A DNA stretch of 39,438 bases from Prevotella illustrans (GTDB lineage Bacteria > Bacteroidota > Bacteroidia > Bacteroidales > Bacteroidaceae): contig NZ_JAERMS010000028.1 of the NCBI RefSeq assembly GCF_017426725.1, positions 1 to 39,438 on the forward strand, in the 5' to 3' direction. The first letter of the stretch is position 1, and each line of letters begins with the position of its first letter. This document shows positions 25,424-35,552 of the stretch, piece after piece. The translations under genes were made by a program, and so were the position numbers. The notes under the pieces are model-generated. The model ran no database searches. It was given only the letters and a program-made list of their open reading frames with translations, and was not told the origin of the DNA.

Positions 25424-27823
25424 ATGAAATTGCAAATATTTTGGAGAAACCTTCTCTTGCTGCCGGTGTTGGCCCTGTGCTCGTTCCATACGCTGTCGGC
25501 GCAGACCAAGGTGTCGGGCAGCGTTGTCGACGAGAGCGGGCAGGCCGTGATGGCTGCCGTCGTCGTGTTGCTGAACGGAAACGATAAGGCCGTGGCGCAG
25601 ACGGCGGTGACCGACGAGAATGGGCGGTTCGTGCTGACGACCGCACCGGGCACGTATGTTCTCAATATCCGCTACTTGGGCTATGCCGAGGCGTCGCAAA
25701 ACCTGACGGTGGCGCGCGACATCACCCTGCCCGTCATCAAACTGACACCCGTGGCCACCGATCTGAAAGGCGTCACCGTCACCGCTCGCCAACGCAGGCC
25801 GATGACCAAGTCGGTAGACGGCAAGCTGCGGATAGACGTAGCTCGGTCGTATCTGACCGATCTGGGCAATGCCTTAGAGGTATTGAAGCACGCCCCCGGC
25901 ATATCGGTCAGCCGGGAGGGCGACATCTCCCTGTCGTCGTTGGGCGGCACGGCGCTGTATGTCAACGGCAAGCGGGTGCGCCTGCAGGGCAACGAACTGG
26001 CGGCGTATCTGCGCACGCTGTCGGCCGGCAAGATCAAGCGTATCGAGGCTTCGACCATACCCAACGCCCGCTATGAGGCCGACGGCGCCGGTGGCATTAT
26101 CAATATCGTGCTGAACGCCACGGAAGACGCGGGCTTCTTCATTTCCACCTCGCACGGACTGGCTTATTGGGAGTATTTGCGGACGACCTCCGACCTGGCT
26201 CTTTCGCACAATACGGAGAAATGGCAGCTGGGACTGAACTACAGCCACGCCATCGGACATTATGCCATGGGCTACGGCAGCGACCGCGTGCAGGAGGGCG
26301 TTCGCAACCTGTCGGTAACCGATGATGTCGACAAGCGGAACACCTTCGCGGGTGGACTGGATGTCGTATGGCAGCCCAACGACCGTCATAAACTGTCGCT
26401 CAACGCGTCGGCCAACCTGCTGGGCGGTCCCGGACTGACGCTGACCGAAACACAGGTCTACCATAAGGACGGCACGCCCGACAAGCTGCTGCGGGCCATG
26501 AACGATTATCAGAAACAGCGCAACCTGCGCTATGGCGGCAACCTCAGCTACTCGTTTACACCCTCGGAGCGCCACGCGCTGTCGGTGTCGGCCGACTGGA
26601 TTCGCTTCGAAGGCATGTCGAAATGCCGGCAGCCCAACAGCTATTTCACGCCGCGGCATGCGCTGATTCGCTCGGACATATACTATTCGGAGCCGCATAA
26701 GGATATCGATATCTATTCGCTCATGGCCGATTACAAGTATGATACGGGCAAGGGCGGCGAGCAACTCTTAGGCTTTAAGCTGTCGGCCATCCGCAGCAAG
26801 AACGATTTCAGGTTTGAAGCCAACAGCCAACTCGACCTGGCCCGCTCCAACCACTTCAATTATAAAGAGAAAAACGCCGAGGCTTACGTTCAGTCTACCT
26901 GGCAGTTGGGCAAGTGGCAGTTGAGCGGCGGCCTGCGGTTGGAATACATGTTGACCGACAATCTGCTGCGGCCTTACAACACGGCGTTGGCTGAAGAAAC
27001 CGACAAGGAGCGTCGGCTGAAGCTGTTTCCAAATCTGTCCGTAGGTTATCGGTTCGGCGAGCAGACCAAACTTTCGGCCCAGTACAGTCGCCGACAGGAC
27101 AAACCACGCTACGAGGACCTCAATCCCTTTGAGTATCTGCTGGACGAACTGACCTACTGGAAGGGCAATCCCTTTCTCAAGCCGCAGACGGGTGACAAGG
27201 TGGCGCTGAACCTTTCGCTGCGCCATCTGTCGGTCAACCTGTCGTACAACCGCCTCAACAATTACTTCACTTCGCTGACCGACGCCTACGGGGATGACAA
27301 AGTGGTGATGACGACCAAGAACATCGGCCGGCAGACGCAATGGGGAATGGAAATCGTCTATTCGCGTCGGCTGACCGCCTGGTGGGATATCAATTCCAAT
27401 GTGGGGCTGTTCCATTTCACCAATCGCCTCGACTATGAGCAATATCGTGAGACCTATCGTCGCCCGTCGCTCACCTTGTCGGTGAGCAACGACGTGTCGC
27501 TGCCCGGCAAAATCAAGATGGAACTCTCGGGTCGCTACCGTTCCAAGCGACAGGGTGGCAGCTATGACGTGGCCCGGTCGAGCGGAAGCGTAGACATGGG
27601 ACTGAACCGTGCCTTCCTGCATGAGCGGCTCCGTCTGTCATTGCTCATGACCGACATCTTCCATACGGAGCGTTGGGACGGCTACGGCCGCAAGGGTACG
27701 CTCGACACAACCTCGTGGGGCTACAGCGAGAGCCGCCAAGTCATGCTGCGGGCACGCTATACCTTCGGCAAGCGCAAGTTTAAGGCCCGTGAAACGTCGA
27801 TAGAGGAAGCCGAGAGGTTGTAG
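25424..27823 (+). CDS. TonB-dependent receptor-like outer membrane beta-barrel protein
   Basis: A 799-residue outer-membrane protein of the OMP_b-brl_3 type. The signal peptide MKLQIFWRNLLLLPVLALCS ends near HTLSAQ. A carboxypeptidase-regulatory-like domain follows (VSGSVVDESGQAVMAAVVVLL), then a plug-like region with LEVLKHAPGISVSREGDISL and ARYEADGAGGIINIVLN, then a long barrel with many aromatic repeats. The C-terminal end, MLRARYTFGKRKFKARE, is extended beyond the usual final strand. It has its own promoter after the SusD terminator, so it is not strictly part of that operon. The role is unknown: such proteins take up small ligands or act in the envelope. Base composition looks GC-rich compared with guaB to ompA. 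Confidence 0.88.
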   Translation: MKLQIFWRNLLLLPVLALCSFHTLSAQTKVSGSVVDESGQAVMAAVVVLLNGNDKAVAQTAVTDENGRFVLTTAPGTYVLNIRYLGYAEASQNLTVARDITLPVIKLTPVATDLKGVTVTARQRRPMTKSVDGKLRIDVARSYLTDLGNALEVLKHAPGISVSREGDISLSSLGGTALYVNGKRVRLQGNELAAYLRTLSAGKIKRIEASTIPNARYEADGAGGIINIVLNATEDAGFFISTSHGLAYWEYLRTTSDLALSHNTEKWQLGLNYSHAIGHYAMGYGSDRVQEGVRNLSVTDDVDKRNTFAGGLDVVWQPNDRHKLSLNASANLLGGPGLTLTETQVYHKDGTPDKLLRAMNDYQKQRNLRYGGNLSYSFTPSERHALSVSADWIRFEGMSKCRQPNSYFTPRHALIRSDIYYSEPHKDIDIYSLMADYKYDTGKGGEQLLGFKLSAIRSKNDFRFEANSQLDLARSNHFNYKEKNAEAYVQSTWQLGKWQLSGGLRLEYMLTDNLLRPYNTALAEETDKERRLKLFPNLSVGYRFGEQTKLSAQYSRRQDKPRYEDLNPFEYLLDELTYWKGNPFLKPQTGDKVALNLSLRHLSVNLSYNRLNNYFTSLTDAYGDDKVVMTTKNIGRQTQWGMEIVYSRRLTAWWDINSNVGLFHFTNRLDYEQYRETYRRPSLTLSVSNDVSLPGKIKMELSGRYRSKRQGGSYDVARSSGSVDMGLNRAFLHERLRLSLLMTDIFHTERWDGYGRKGTLDTTSWGYSESRQVMLRARYTFGKRKFKARETSIEEAERL

Positions 27824-27867
27824 GAAACGGGAAGTCCACTTAGAGAAGCTGGTACAAGTTCTAATTA

Positions 27868-28256
27868 CGCTTCCGTGATTTTGTCAGAAAAAACTACCTG
27901 ATTTTAACACTTCCGCAACGCTTCATCCAGCTGCCGGCGCGCTGAAAAAACGCTTCGGTTTGCCGATTTTGACACCCTTTTATGTCCAAAGCTATGCTTT
28001 TATCGGCTCAAAGCATAGCGATGACGCCGCTAAACCATAGCTTTTAGCCGATGAAAGGGCCACGATTACAGGCTAAAAGCATAGCTATTAAGGGTAAAAA
28101 AGCGAGGGAAAAACACCTTAAAAAACTCAATCTATTGATAACCATCACTTTATAAACTTGCTCTACAATCGCTTATTTTCGTCCAAGTCTTTTCTTTTTC
28201 AAAATAATGCCACTTTTTTGATGGTATATGTAAAGATAATTCAGGGCGCGGCAGAT
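27868..28256 (-). repeat. 389-bp dispersed repeat, copy 2 (inverted)
   Basis: The reverse complement of copy 1 at 5991-6379, same length and about 89% identical by hand count. It carries GCTATGCTTT (27991-28000) and AAAGCATAGC (28010-28019), a perfect 10-bp stem with a 9-nt loop. A second 10-bp stem is formed by GCTTTTAGCC (28040-28049) and GGCTAAAAGC (28071-28080). It occupies most of the gap between the barrel gene and the terminator of the next minus-strand gene. No clear target-site duplication was found. Confidence 0.85.
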
Positions 28257-28263
28257 TTGTCGT

Positions 28264-28307
28264 TTAATAAAAAAAGATAAGGCAGGGCTATAATCTCCTG
28301 CCTTATC
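28264..28307 (-). terminator. Intrinsic terminator of the calycin-like gene
   Basis: GATAAGGCAGG (28276-28286) pairs with CCTGCCTTATC (28297-28307). Read on the minus strand the stem is followed by TTTTTTTATT, a good U tract. Confidence 0.8.
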
Positions 28308-28340
28308 TCATCCTATAATTTTCTAAAATTAGTTGGCAAT

Positions 28341-28991
28341 TTATTTAAAAACTATTTTTTTGCCATTGACAATGTATATTCCTTTACCCGGTTTTTCAAC
28401 CCGACGCCCCTGCAAATCGTACACCGTATGCCGGGCATTCCTCCCTGTTATCTTGTTGATACCCGTTGTATTCTTGACTTTCTTGCCTTTAAAAACGTAT
28501 TTACTCGTTGTTTTATAATCAAAGGTAAGGTCAAAGTCAAGTTCCAAGGTTCCGTCCTCGTGCACAAAACTTTTATCGTCATCAATGTTGCCGCCAAGCG
28601 TTACATTGTGTTTTTTATCCTTTGTAGTAAAGGTATTATAAAGATTACTTTCTAAGTAAATCTGCCATTTCTTATCCTTAGTTTGAGTCTGAGGGTACAG
28701 AAGGCAACTCTCGTATGGTATTTTATCAAATGAATATTGACCTATGGTAAAATCCTTGAGAGCCACTACCGTAAACTCCGTTTCACCTTCACTTATTTCT
28801 ATCGTCACCTTTCTCTTTTGTCCCGGAGTTTTTGCACCAGTCTTTTCATTGACCATTTCATTCGTAGCTTCACCTTCATATATACCATAAACTGCCGGTA
28901 CAATTTCCGGTTTTTGCCTTTGAGCCATCATCATAGTAACTTGTGCACAGAGCACGAACATGAACATGGAAATCCTGTAAACACTTCTCAT
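28341..28991 (-). CDS. Secreted protein with calycin-like domain and C-terminal sorting-type tail
   Basis: A 216-residue exported protein. A signal peptide (MRSVYRISMFMFVLCAQVTM) ends near MMAQ. The central 140 residues (GIYEGEATNEMV... then VTIEISEGETEFTVVALKDF) look like the calycin-like domain common in Bacteroides and Prevotella secreted proteins, which has no known function. The last 30 residues contain YDLQGRRV and GIYIVNGKK, a tail common in Prevotella secreted proteins and similar to the type IX secretion C-terminal signal. It stands alone on the minus strand with its own terminator. Function unknown. Confidence 0.75.
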   Translation of the reverse strand: MRSVYRISMFMFVLCAQVTMMMAQRQKPEIVPAVYGIYEGEATNEMVNEKTGAKTPGQKRKVTIEISEGETEFTVVALKDFTIGQYSFDKIPYESCLLYPQTQTKDKKWQIYLESNLYNTFTTKDKKHNVTLGGNIDDDKSFVHEDGTLELDFDLTFDYKTTSKYVFKGKKVKNTTGINKITGRNARHTVYDLQGRRVEKPGKGIYIVNGKKIVFK

Positions 28992-29090
28992 AAATTTGTT
29001 TTTAATTAAATTATAAATTTTGAATCGCTAAGCATCCGCAAATCTTGATATGATATACATTTTTACGATTTGGGATGCAAAAATGTGGGC

Positions 29091-29098
29091 CAAAGGTA
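29091..29098 (-). promoter_or_regulatory. Possible -7 element of the calycin-like gene
   Basis: On the minus strand TACCTTTG matches TAnnTTTG, about 100 bp before the ATG at 28991. No -33 element was found. The match may be chance in this AT-rich intergenic region. Confidence 0.3.
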
Positions 29099-29206
29099 GA
29101 TAAATAACGGGATATAATCGTAAAAGATTTTGCAAAAAAATAATAAACGCAGTTGGCAAAGGGCTTCGTTAAATACCATTAAATGAAAATGAAAATTCAT
29201 TGAAGG

Positions 29207-29240
29207 CCACTTCCTAAGTGGGAAATTATTGCTATATTTG
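29207..29240 (+). promoter_or_regulatory. guaB operon promoter with a dyad in the -33 region
   Basis: TATATTTG (29233-29240) is a consensus -7 element 28 bp before the guaB ATG. Instead of TTTG at -33 there is a perfect dyad, CCACTT-CCT-AAGTGG (29207-29221). It could be an operator that controls the operon. Confidence 0.6.
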
Positions 29241-29258
29241 CACGCAATAAATTTCTAA

Positions 29259-30752
<1,494 letters not shown>

Positions 30753-30755
30753 TCG

Positions 30756-32153
30756 ATGAAAGCGCGCCGGAAATATATCGCACTGTTACTTGCCATGCTC
30801 TTTTGTGAGAGCATGGCTTTTGGTCAAAACGACGATCCGGTTGTTATGCGGGTTAATGGCAGACCGGTCCTTCGGTCGGAATTTTTCTATTGCTATCGAC
30901 AAGGCAATGTGTCCAATCGCTTGAGCTTGGCGCTGTATATCGATCGGTTTATAGATTACAGGCTCAAGGTGGAAGCGGCCATGGCGGCACATTTGGATAT
31001 ACAAACGGCGACGAACGATATGGAAGCTCTCCGGGCACATTCCTCTCTTGCGGATTTCGAACCCGAGGCCCGTCAATATTATGATACGCTCAGGCGGCGT
31101 GTGGAAGCAAAAGGCGGATTGGTAAAACCTGCCCAGATTCTGATAAGACTGGGCCAACGGGCCGGCAAGCAGACGATTGCCCAGGCAAGGATGAAGATCG
31201 ATTCTCTTTATAGCGCTTTGCGACAGGGAGCTGATTTCGCAACGATGGCACGACGTTTTTCGCAAGATACCCTGTCGGCGCAAAACGGTGGCGAGATGGG
31301 ATGGATTGAACGGGGCACCGGTTTGAAAGAATTTGAAGATGTGGCTTTCGCATTGCATAAAGGCGAGATGAGCCGACCTTTCGAATCTCCCGAGGGCTAT
31401 CATATCCTATTGTTGAAGGACAAATGCGGCTTCTTGCCTTATGATACTTTAAAAGATGAATTGCTGTCTTTGGTCGACTTGCAACATTTGAGAGACAAGA
31501 TCAAGCAGATGGACGGAAACGCGCGAAAGTCGGTGGCGGGAATTTCCTCGCCCATTATTCAACAAAAAGACAAAGAGCCGATAAGCCCCGAGACCTCGCG
31601 GAATCTGTTGGCTGCGAAGGTTAACCGGGAGAGCCGAATGGCCTATGCCATCACCCGACGTGAGATAGGAGACAGGGCTGTAGAAGATGAGGCAGGCTTG
31701 GAACGCTTCTTTCAAAAGAACAAGAAGAATTACCGCTGGACGCAGCCCAGATTTTACGGCGTTGCTTATACGGCGAAAGATAAAAAGGAAATAAAAGCTG
31801 TAAGAAAAGCGCTTAAAGGACTTGATGTTACAAAATGGAAAGAGGTGATTCAATCCGCTTTCAATCGCGAAACCGAACATCCTATATCGGCCGCGGTAGG
31901 TTTATTCAGGCAAGGAGATAATATGATTGTGGATCAGCTGGTGTTTAAAACGGGCATTGCGCCACAACAGGATGATTCTTACATTGCTGTCTATGGCAAG
32001 AAACATTCTGCTCCCAAAAGTTTGAATGAGGTCAGAACTTTAGTTCAGGCCGATTATCAGGAAGCATTAGAAAAGGAGTGGGTACGGTCACTCCGTCAAA
32101 AATATCAGGTAGAGGTCTATCGCGACGCTATCTTTCAAAATGAAAATAATTGA
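30756..32153 (+). CDS. Periplasmic parvulin-type peptidyl-prolyl isomerase
   Basis: A 465-residue exported protein with a signal peptide (MKARRKYIALLLAMLFCESMA ending near FGQ). The parvulin domain covers about residues 125-225 and contains FATMARRFSQD, GGEMGWI and GYHILLLKDK. The flanking helical regions resemble SurA-type chaperone domains. The C-terminal half has a second, poorly conserved parvulin-like stretch (RWTQPRFYGVAYTAKDKKE). It is the first of two parvulin genes between guaB and the OstA-like gene. It probably assists folding of outer-membrane proteins. It starts 3 bp after guaB and ends next to the surA-like start. Confidence 0.87.
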   Translation: MKARRKYIALLLAMLFCESMAFGQNDDPVVMRVNGRPVLRSEFFYCYRQGNVSNRLSLALYIDRFIDYRLKVEAAMAAHLDIQTATNDMEALRAHSSLADFEPEARQYYDTLRRRVEAKGGLVKPAQILIRLGQRAGKQTIAQARMKIDSLYSALRQGADFATMARRFSQDTLSAQNGGEMGWIERGTGLKEFEDVAFALHKGEMSRPFESPEGYHILLLKDKCGFLPYDTLKDELLSLVDLQHLRDKIKQMDGNARKSVAGISSPIIQQKDKEPISPETSRNLLAAKVNRESRMAYAITRREIGDRAVEDEAGLERFFQKNKKNYRWTQPRFYGVAYTAKDKKEIKAVRKALKGLDVTKWKEVIQSAFNRETEHPISAAVGLFRQGDNMIVDQLVFKTGIAPQQDDSYIAVYGKKHSAPKSLNEVRTLVQADYQEALEKEWVRSLRQKYQVEVYRDAIFQNENN

Positions 32154-32155
32154 TT

Positions 32156-33598
32156 ATGAACAAAGGCTATAAACTCTTTTTAGGCTTTATTTTCCTGCTG
32201 CTTATGGCAGGGATGACCGCAAAGGCTGATAAGTCGATCATGCGTAAAGTAGTGGCGGACAAAGACACTACAGTTCAAACCAAGGAATATAATGTACCCG
32301 AGGGTAGCATTGTAGACGAAGTGATTTGGGTGGTGGGCGATCAGCCTATCCTGAAGTCGGATGTCGAGAATATGCGTATGCAAGCGGAGATGGAAGGCAT
32401 GAAGTGGAATGGTGATCCGGATTGTGTTATTCCTGAACAGCTGGCCGTACAGAAATTGTATCTTCACCAGGCCGAACTCGACTCTGTGGAAGTGACCGAA
32501 GGTGAAGTCAATACCCGTGTGGAGCAGCAAATCAACTATATGATTAATGTCATCGGCTCGCGCGAGAAATTGGAAGAGTATCACAAGAAAAGCGTTACCC
32601 AGCTGCGACAGGAAATGCATGATGAGGTAAAGAATCATCAGTTGATTGAGAAAATGCGTCAGAAGTTGGTAGAGAATATCGCTGTGACACCCAGTGATGT
32701 ACGTAAGTATTTTGAAAAGCTGCCCGAAGACAGTCTGCCGTTTGTTCCGACATCGGTAGAGGTAGAAATCATTACACGCCAACCGAAGATCGCGCAGGAG
32801 GAAGTCAACAGGGTGAAAGGCCTGTTGCGCGAATATACGGATCGTGTGACGAAGGGTGAAACCAGTTTTGCCACATTGGCTCGTCTCTATTCCGAAGATC
32901 CGGGATCAGCCCGCACGGGTGGCGAGATGGATTATGTCGGTCGTGGCATGCTTGATCCTGCTTTTGCCGGTGTCGCTTTCAACCTGACTGATCCGAAGAA
33001 GATCTCTAAGATCGTGGAAACAGAATTTGGCTACCATATTATCCAGTTGATCGATAAGCGCGGTGACAAGATTAAGGTTCGCCATATCCTGCTGAAGCCG
33101 AAGGTTTCGGACGCGGCCATTCAAGCGGCAAAATTGCAGCTCGATTCTATCACGGGGGATATACGGAATAAGAAATTCTCTTTTGAAGAGGCAGCTACAT
33201 TCCTTTCTGATGACAAAGATACCAAGAGTAATCATGGATTGATGGCTTATAACGATGTGCAGAATCAGAGTATGACATCGAAGTTTGAAATGAAGAATCT
33301 GCCTTCGGAAATAGCGCTTGTCGTTGACACGATGAAAGTTGGTGAGATCTCCGCGCCTTTTGAGATGGTCAATGCCAAAGGAAAAAAAGTGGTAGCGGTG
33401 GTTAAACTTCGTAACCGAATTGATGGACATAGAGCGAAGATAACGGAAGATTACCAGGTGATGCAAAATGTTGTTTTGGCTAAAGAGCGTGAGAAAAAGT
33501 TGCACGACTGGGTTGTTGACAAGATCAAGCATATTTATGTCAAGATGAGTGACCGCTATAAAGACTGCAAGTTTGAATATCAAGGTTGGGTTAAATGA
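32156..33598 (+). CDS. surA: SurA-like periplasmic chaperone with two parvulin domains
   Basis: A 480-residue periplasmic protein (signal peptide MNKGYKLFLGFIFLLLMAG to MTAKA) with the SurA layout: an N-terminal chaperone domain (VDEVIWVVGDQPILKSDVENM), a first parvulin domain (FATLARLYSEDPGSARTGGEM and GYHIIQLIDK) and a second one (IKVRHILLKP and FSFEEAATFLSDD). SurA guides outer-membrane proteins to the BAM complex. The reading frame could begin with TTG at 32150, inside the previous stop region. The ATG at 32156, 2 bp after that stop, is preferred. Its TGA overlaps the next ATG (ATGA). Confidence 0.9.
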   Translation: MNKGYKLFLGFIFLLLMAGMTAKADKSIMRKVVADKDTTVQTKEYNVPEGSIVDEVIWVVGDQPILKSDVENMRMQAEMEGMKWNGDPDCVIPEQLAVQKLYLHQAELDSVEVTEGEVNTRVEQQINYMINVIGSREKLEEYHKKSVTQLRQEMHDEVKNHQLIEKMRQKLVENIAVTPSDVRKYFEKLPEDSLPFVPTSVEVEIITRQPKIAQEEVNRVKGLLREYTDRVTKGETSFATLARLYSEDPGSARTGGEMDYVGRGMLDPAFAGVAFNLTDPKKISKIVETEFGYHIIQLIDKRGDKIKVRHILLKPKVSDAAIQAAKLQLDSITGDIRNKKFSFEEAATFLSDDKDTKSNHGLMAYNDVQNQSMTSKFEMKNLPSEIALVVDTMKVGEISAPFEMVNAKGKKVVAVVKLRNRIDGHRAKITEDYQVMQNVVLAKEREKKLHDWVVDKIKHIYVKMSDRYKDCKFEYQGWVK

Positions 33599-35256
33599 CA
33601 GGATTTAAAGATATCGTAAAAGATTACGGTGGGCATAGGGTTATCTTTGGAGTAATTCTATGCCTCTTTGGACTTCTGATATTGCCGATTGGAGCTGTGG
33701 CCCAAGGCCGCAAGCCGAAGGCGAAGCAGGACCCCAAAGTGTATCTGATACATGCGGATATCTTGAGATATGACATCTATGGTCCTACGCCCGACGCCCA
33801 GATAGTGAAAGGTAAAGTTCATTTTATGCATCAAGGCGCCCAGCTATGGTGCGACAGTGCCTATTTTTATCAAGAGACCAATGCCGTAAAAGCTTTCGGC
33901 CATGTGCGCTTCAAACAGGCCGATATGACACTTACCTGTCAGTGGGCCCATTATGACGGACAGACACAGCAGATGTTTGCGCGGGAAAATGTAGTTATGA
34001 AACGAGGAAAGCAGACGCTTTATACGGATAGCTTGAATTATGACCGCCTTTATGATTACGCGTATTTCTTCGAAGGTGGTCGGCTGATTGACGGAAAAGA
34101 TAAGTTGATAGCCGACTGGGGGGAGTATAATACTAAGACTCGTGAAGCTATATTTTATTATAATGTAAAAATGTATAGCGATAACCGTCTGATCAAAACG
34201 GACGAGTTGCATTATGATCGTGAACGATCAAGGGCACATGTCGTTGGTCCGTCAACGATCACGCAGCGTAATAGTATTATCCATACGACAGACGCGTATT
34301 TTAATACCTTAACCGATAATTCTGAACTCTTTGCCCGTTCGACAATAGAGGATGAAAACCGAACGATAACAGGTGACAGCTTGTATTACGATAAAAAGAG
34401 CGGACTGGCACGGGGCTACGGCAACGTGATTTACGTGGATAAGAAAAATAAGAACGAGCTGCATTGCGGGCGGATGCGTTATAATGAGAAGACCGGCAGA
34501 GGATGGGCTACGGTCAATGCCCTTGCCAAAGACTATTCGCGTAAAGATACGCTTTATGTGCACGCGGACTCGATGAAAATATACACTTTTCATATTAATA
34601 CGGATTCCGTTTATCGCAAGGTTCATTGTTTTGATCATGTAAAGGCTTTTCGTGTGGATGTACAGGCTGTATGCGATTCTATGGTTATCAATACGAAAGA
34701 CTCATGTATGACGATGTATCGGGACCCAATCGTTTGGAATGGAGGTCGCCAGTTGTTGGGTGAACGGATTGACGTGTATATGAATGATAGTACGATCCGT
34801 TATGCCAAAGTGACCAATCAAGCGCTTTCGGTAGAATTGTTACCCGATAAGAAACATTATAATCAGGTGTCATCCAAAGTGATGGACGCCACATTTGATA
34901 ATGGGGTGGCACGCTTTTCCCAGGCCATAGGTAATGTGAAAAGTATCTATTATCCGCAAGAAGAGAATGACTCTTCATTGATGTCGTTGGTCTATATGGA
35001 AACCGACACCATGAAAATGTATATGTCTCCACAACGGAAACTTGAACGGATATGGACTCCAAAGAACAATGGAACTTGGTATCCCATCACGCAGATTCCT
35101 CCCGATAAGTATAAATTACCGGAATTTGCCTGGTTTGAGGAACTTCGTCCGACAGATCCTGCAGATGTCATGAACTGGCGTGGTAAAGGGGGAGACCAGA
35201 TATTGAAAGTCATTAAGCGTCATGAAGCGCCACTTCAAAAACTCGATCGACAATGA
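33595..35256 (+). CDS. OstA/LptA-like protein
   Basis: A 553-residue exported protein of the OstA-like family related to LptA and the N-terminus of LptD, which form the LPS bridge across the periplasm. A signal segment (VIFGVILCLFGLLILPIGAV, ending near AQG) precedes repeated beta-strand units such as YDIYGPTPDAQIVKGKVHF, AHYDGQTQQMFARENVVM and LIADWGEYNTKTREAIFY. The many YDK/YN motifs fit the beta-jellyroll repeats. It is longer than E. coli LptA (about 185 residues). It overlaps the surA-like stop and the next gene by 4 bp each, so translation is likely coupled. Confidence 0.85.
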   Translation: MTGFKDIVKDYGGHRVIFGVILCLFGLLILPIGAVAQGRKPKAKQDPKVYLIHADILRYDIYGPTPDAQIVKGKVHFMHQGAQLWCDSAYFYQETNAVKAFGHVRFKQADMTLTCQWAHYDGQTQQMFARENVVMKRGKQTLYTDSLNYDRLYDYAYFFEGGRLIDGKDKLIADWGEYNTKTREAIFYYNVKMYSDNRLIKTDELHYDRERSRAHVVGPSTITQRNSIIHTTDAYFNTLTDNSELFARSTIEDENRTITGDSLYYDKKSGLARGYGNVIYVDKKNKNELHCGRMRYNEKTGRGWATVNALAKDYSRKDTLYVHADSMKIYTFHINTDSVYRKVHCFDHVKAFRVDVQAVCDSMVINTKDSCMTMYRDPIVWNGGRQLLGERIDVYMNDSTIRYAKVTNQALSVELLPDKKHYNQVSSKVMDATFDNGVARFSQAIGNVKSIYYPQEENDSSLMSLVYMETDTMKMYMSPQRKLERIWTPKNNGTWYPITQIPPDKYKLPEFAWFEELRPTDPADVMNWRGKGGDQILKVIKRHEAPLQKLDRQ

Positions 35257-35540
35257 GTCTGTGGAAACAACCTCGCCCTCGTGGCTTTCATCATGAGTTT
35301 ATCTATGTAGATGAGCGTAAAGAACGGCTTCGGAAGATAGAGGATCGGGCTAAGGCAGAGTTGGGACAAGCCCAACCTTCTGCTCGTCAATCGAGATTAC
35401 CTAAAGGTATTTTCAATTCGGTAGCCCGTAATACGGCCCATTGCCGGTCAAAGGTTTTGTTAAGGCATATAGTCATAAATCTTTTTTTGTTGGTCGCTAT
35501 TTTGATAGTTTTAATGATCGTACTTGTTTATTTGATGTAA
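35253..35540 (+). CDS. Small tail-anchored membrane protein
   Basis: A 95-residue protein with a charged N-terminal half (YVDERKERLRKIEDRAKAEL) and a single hydrophobic segment at the C-terminus (about residues 71-95, IVINLFLLVAILIVLMIVL). It overlaps the OstA-like gene by 4 bp (ATGA) and lies 12 bp before mutL. I recall similar small proteins at this position in other Bacteroidales but know no function. An envelope role is suggested only by position. Confidence 0.75.
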   Translation: MSLWKQPRPRGFHHEFIYVDERKERLRKIEDRAKAELGQAQPSARQSRLPKGIFNSVARNTAHCRSKVLLRHIVINLFLLVAILIVLMIVLVYLM

Positions 35541-35552
35541 ACCAGAGAGAAC

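Noticed and set aside
25874..27622. Two long minus-strand frames (296 and 284 codons) opposite the barrel gene
   Set aside because: They are shadows of a GC-rich gene with a signal peptide and barrel pattern on the plus strand.
19915..27823. Complete polysaccharide utilisation locus
   Set aside because: No glycoside hydrolase, polysaccharide lyase, sulfatase, HTCS or sigma/anti-sigma gene lies nearby. Only a transporter pair and a separate barrel can be supported.
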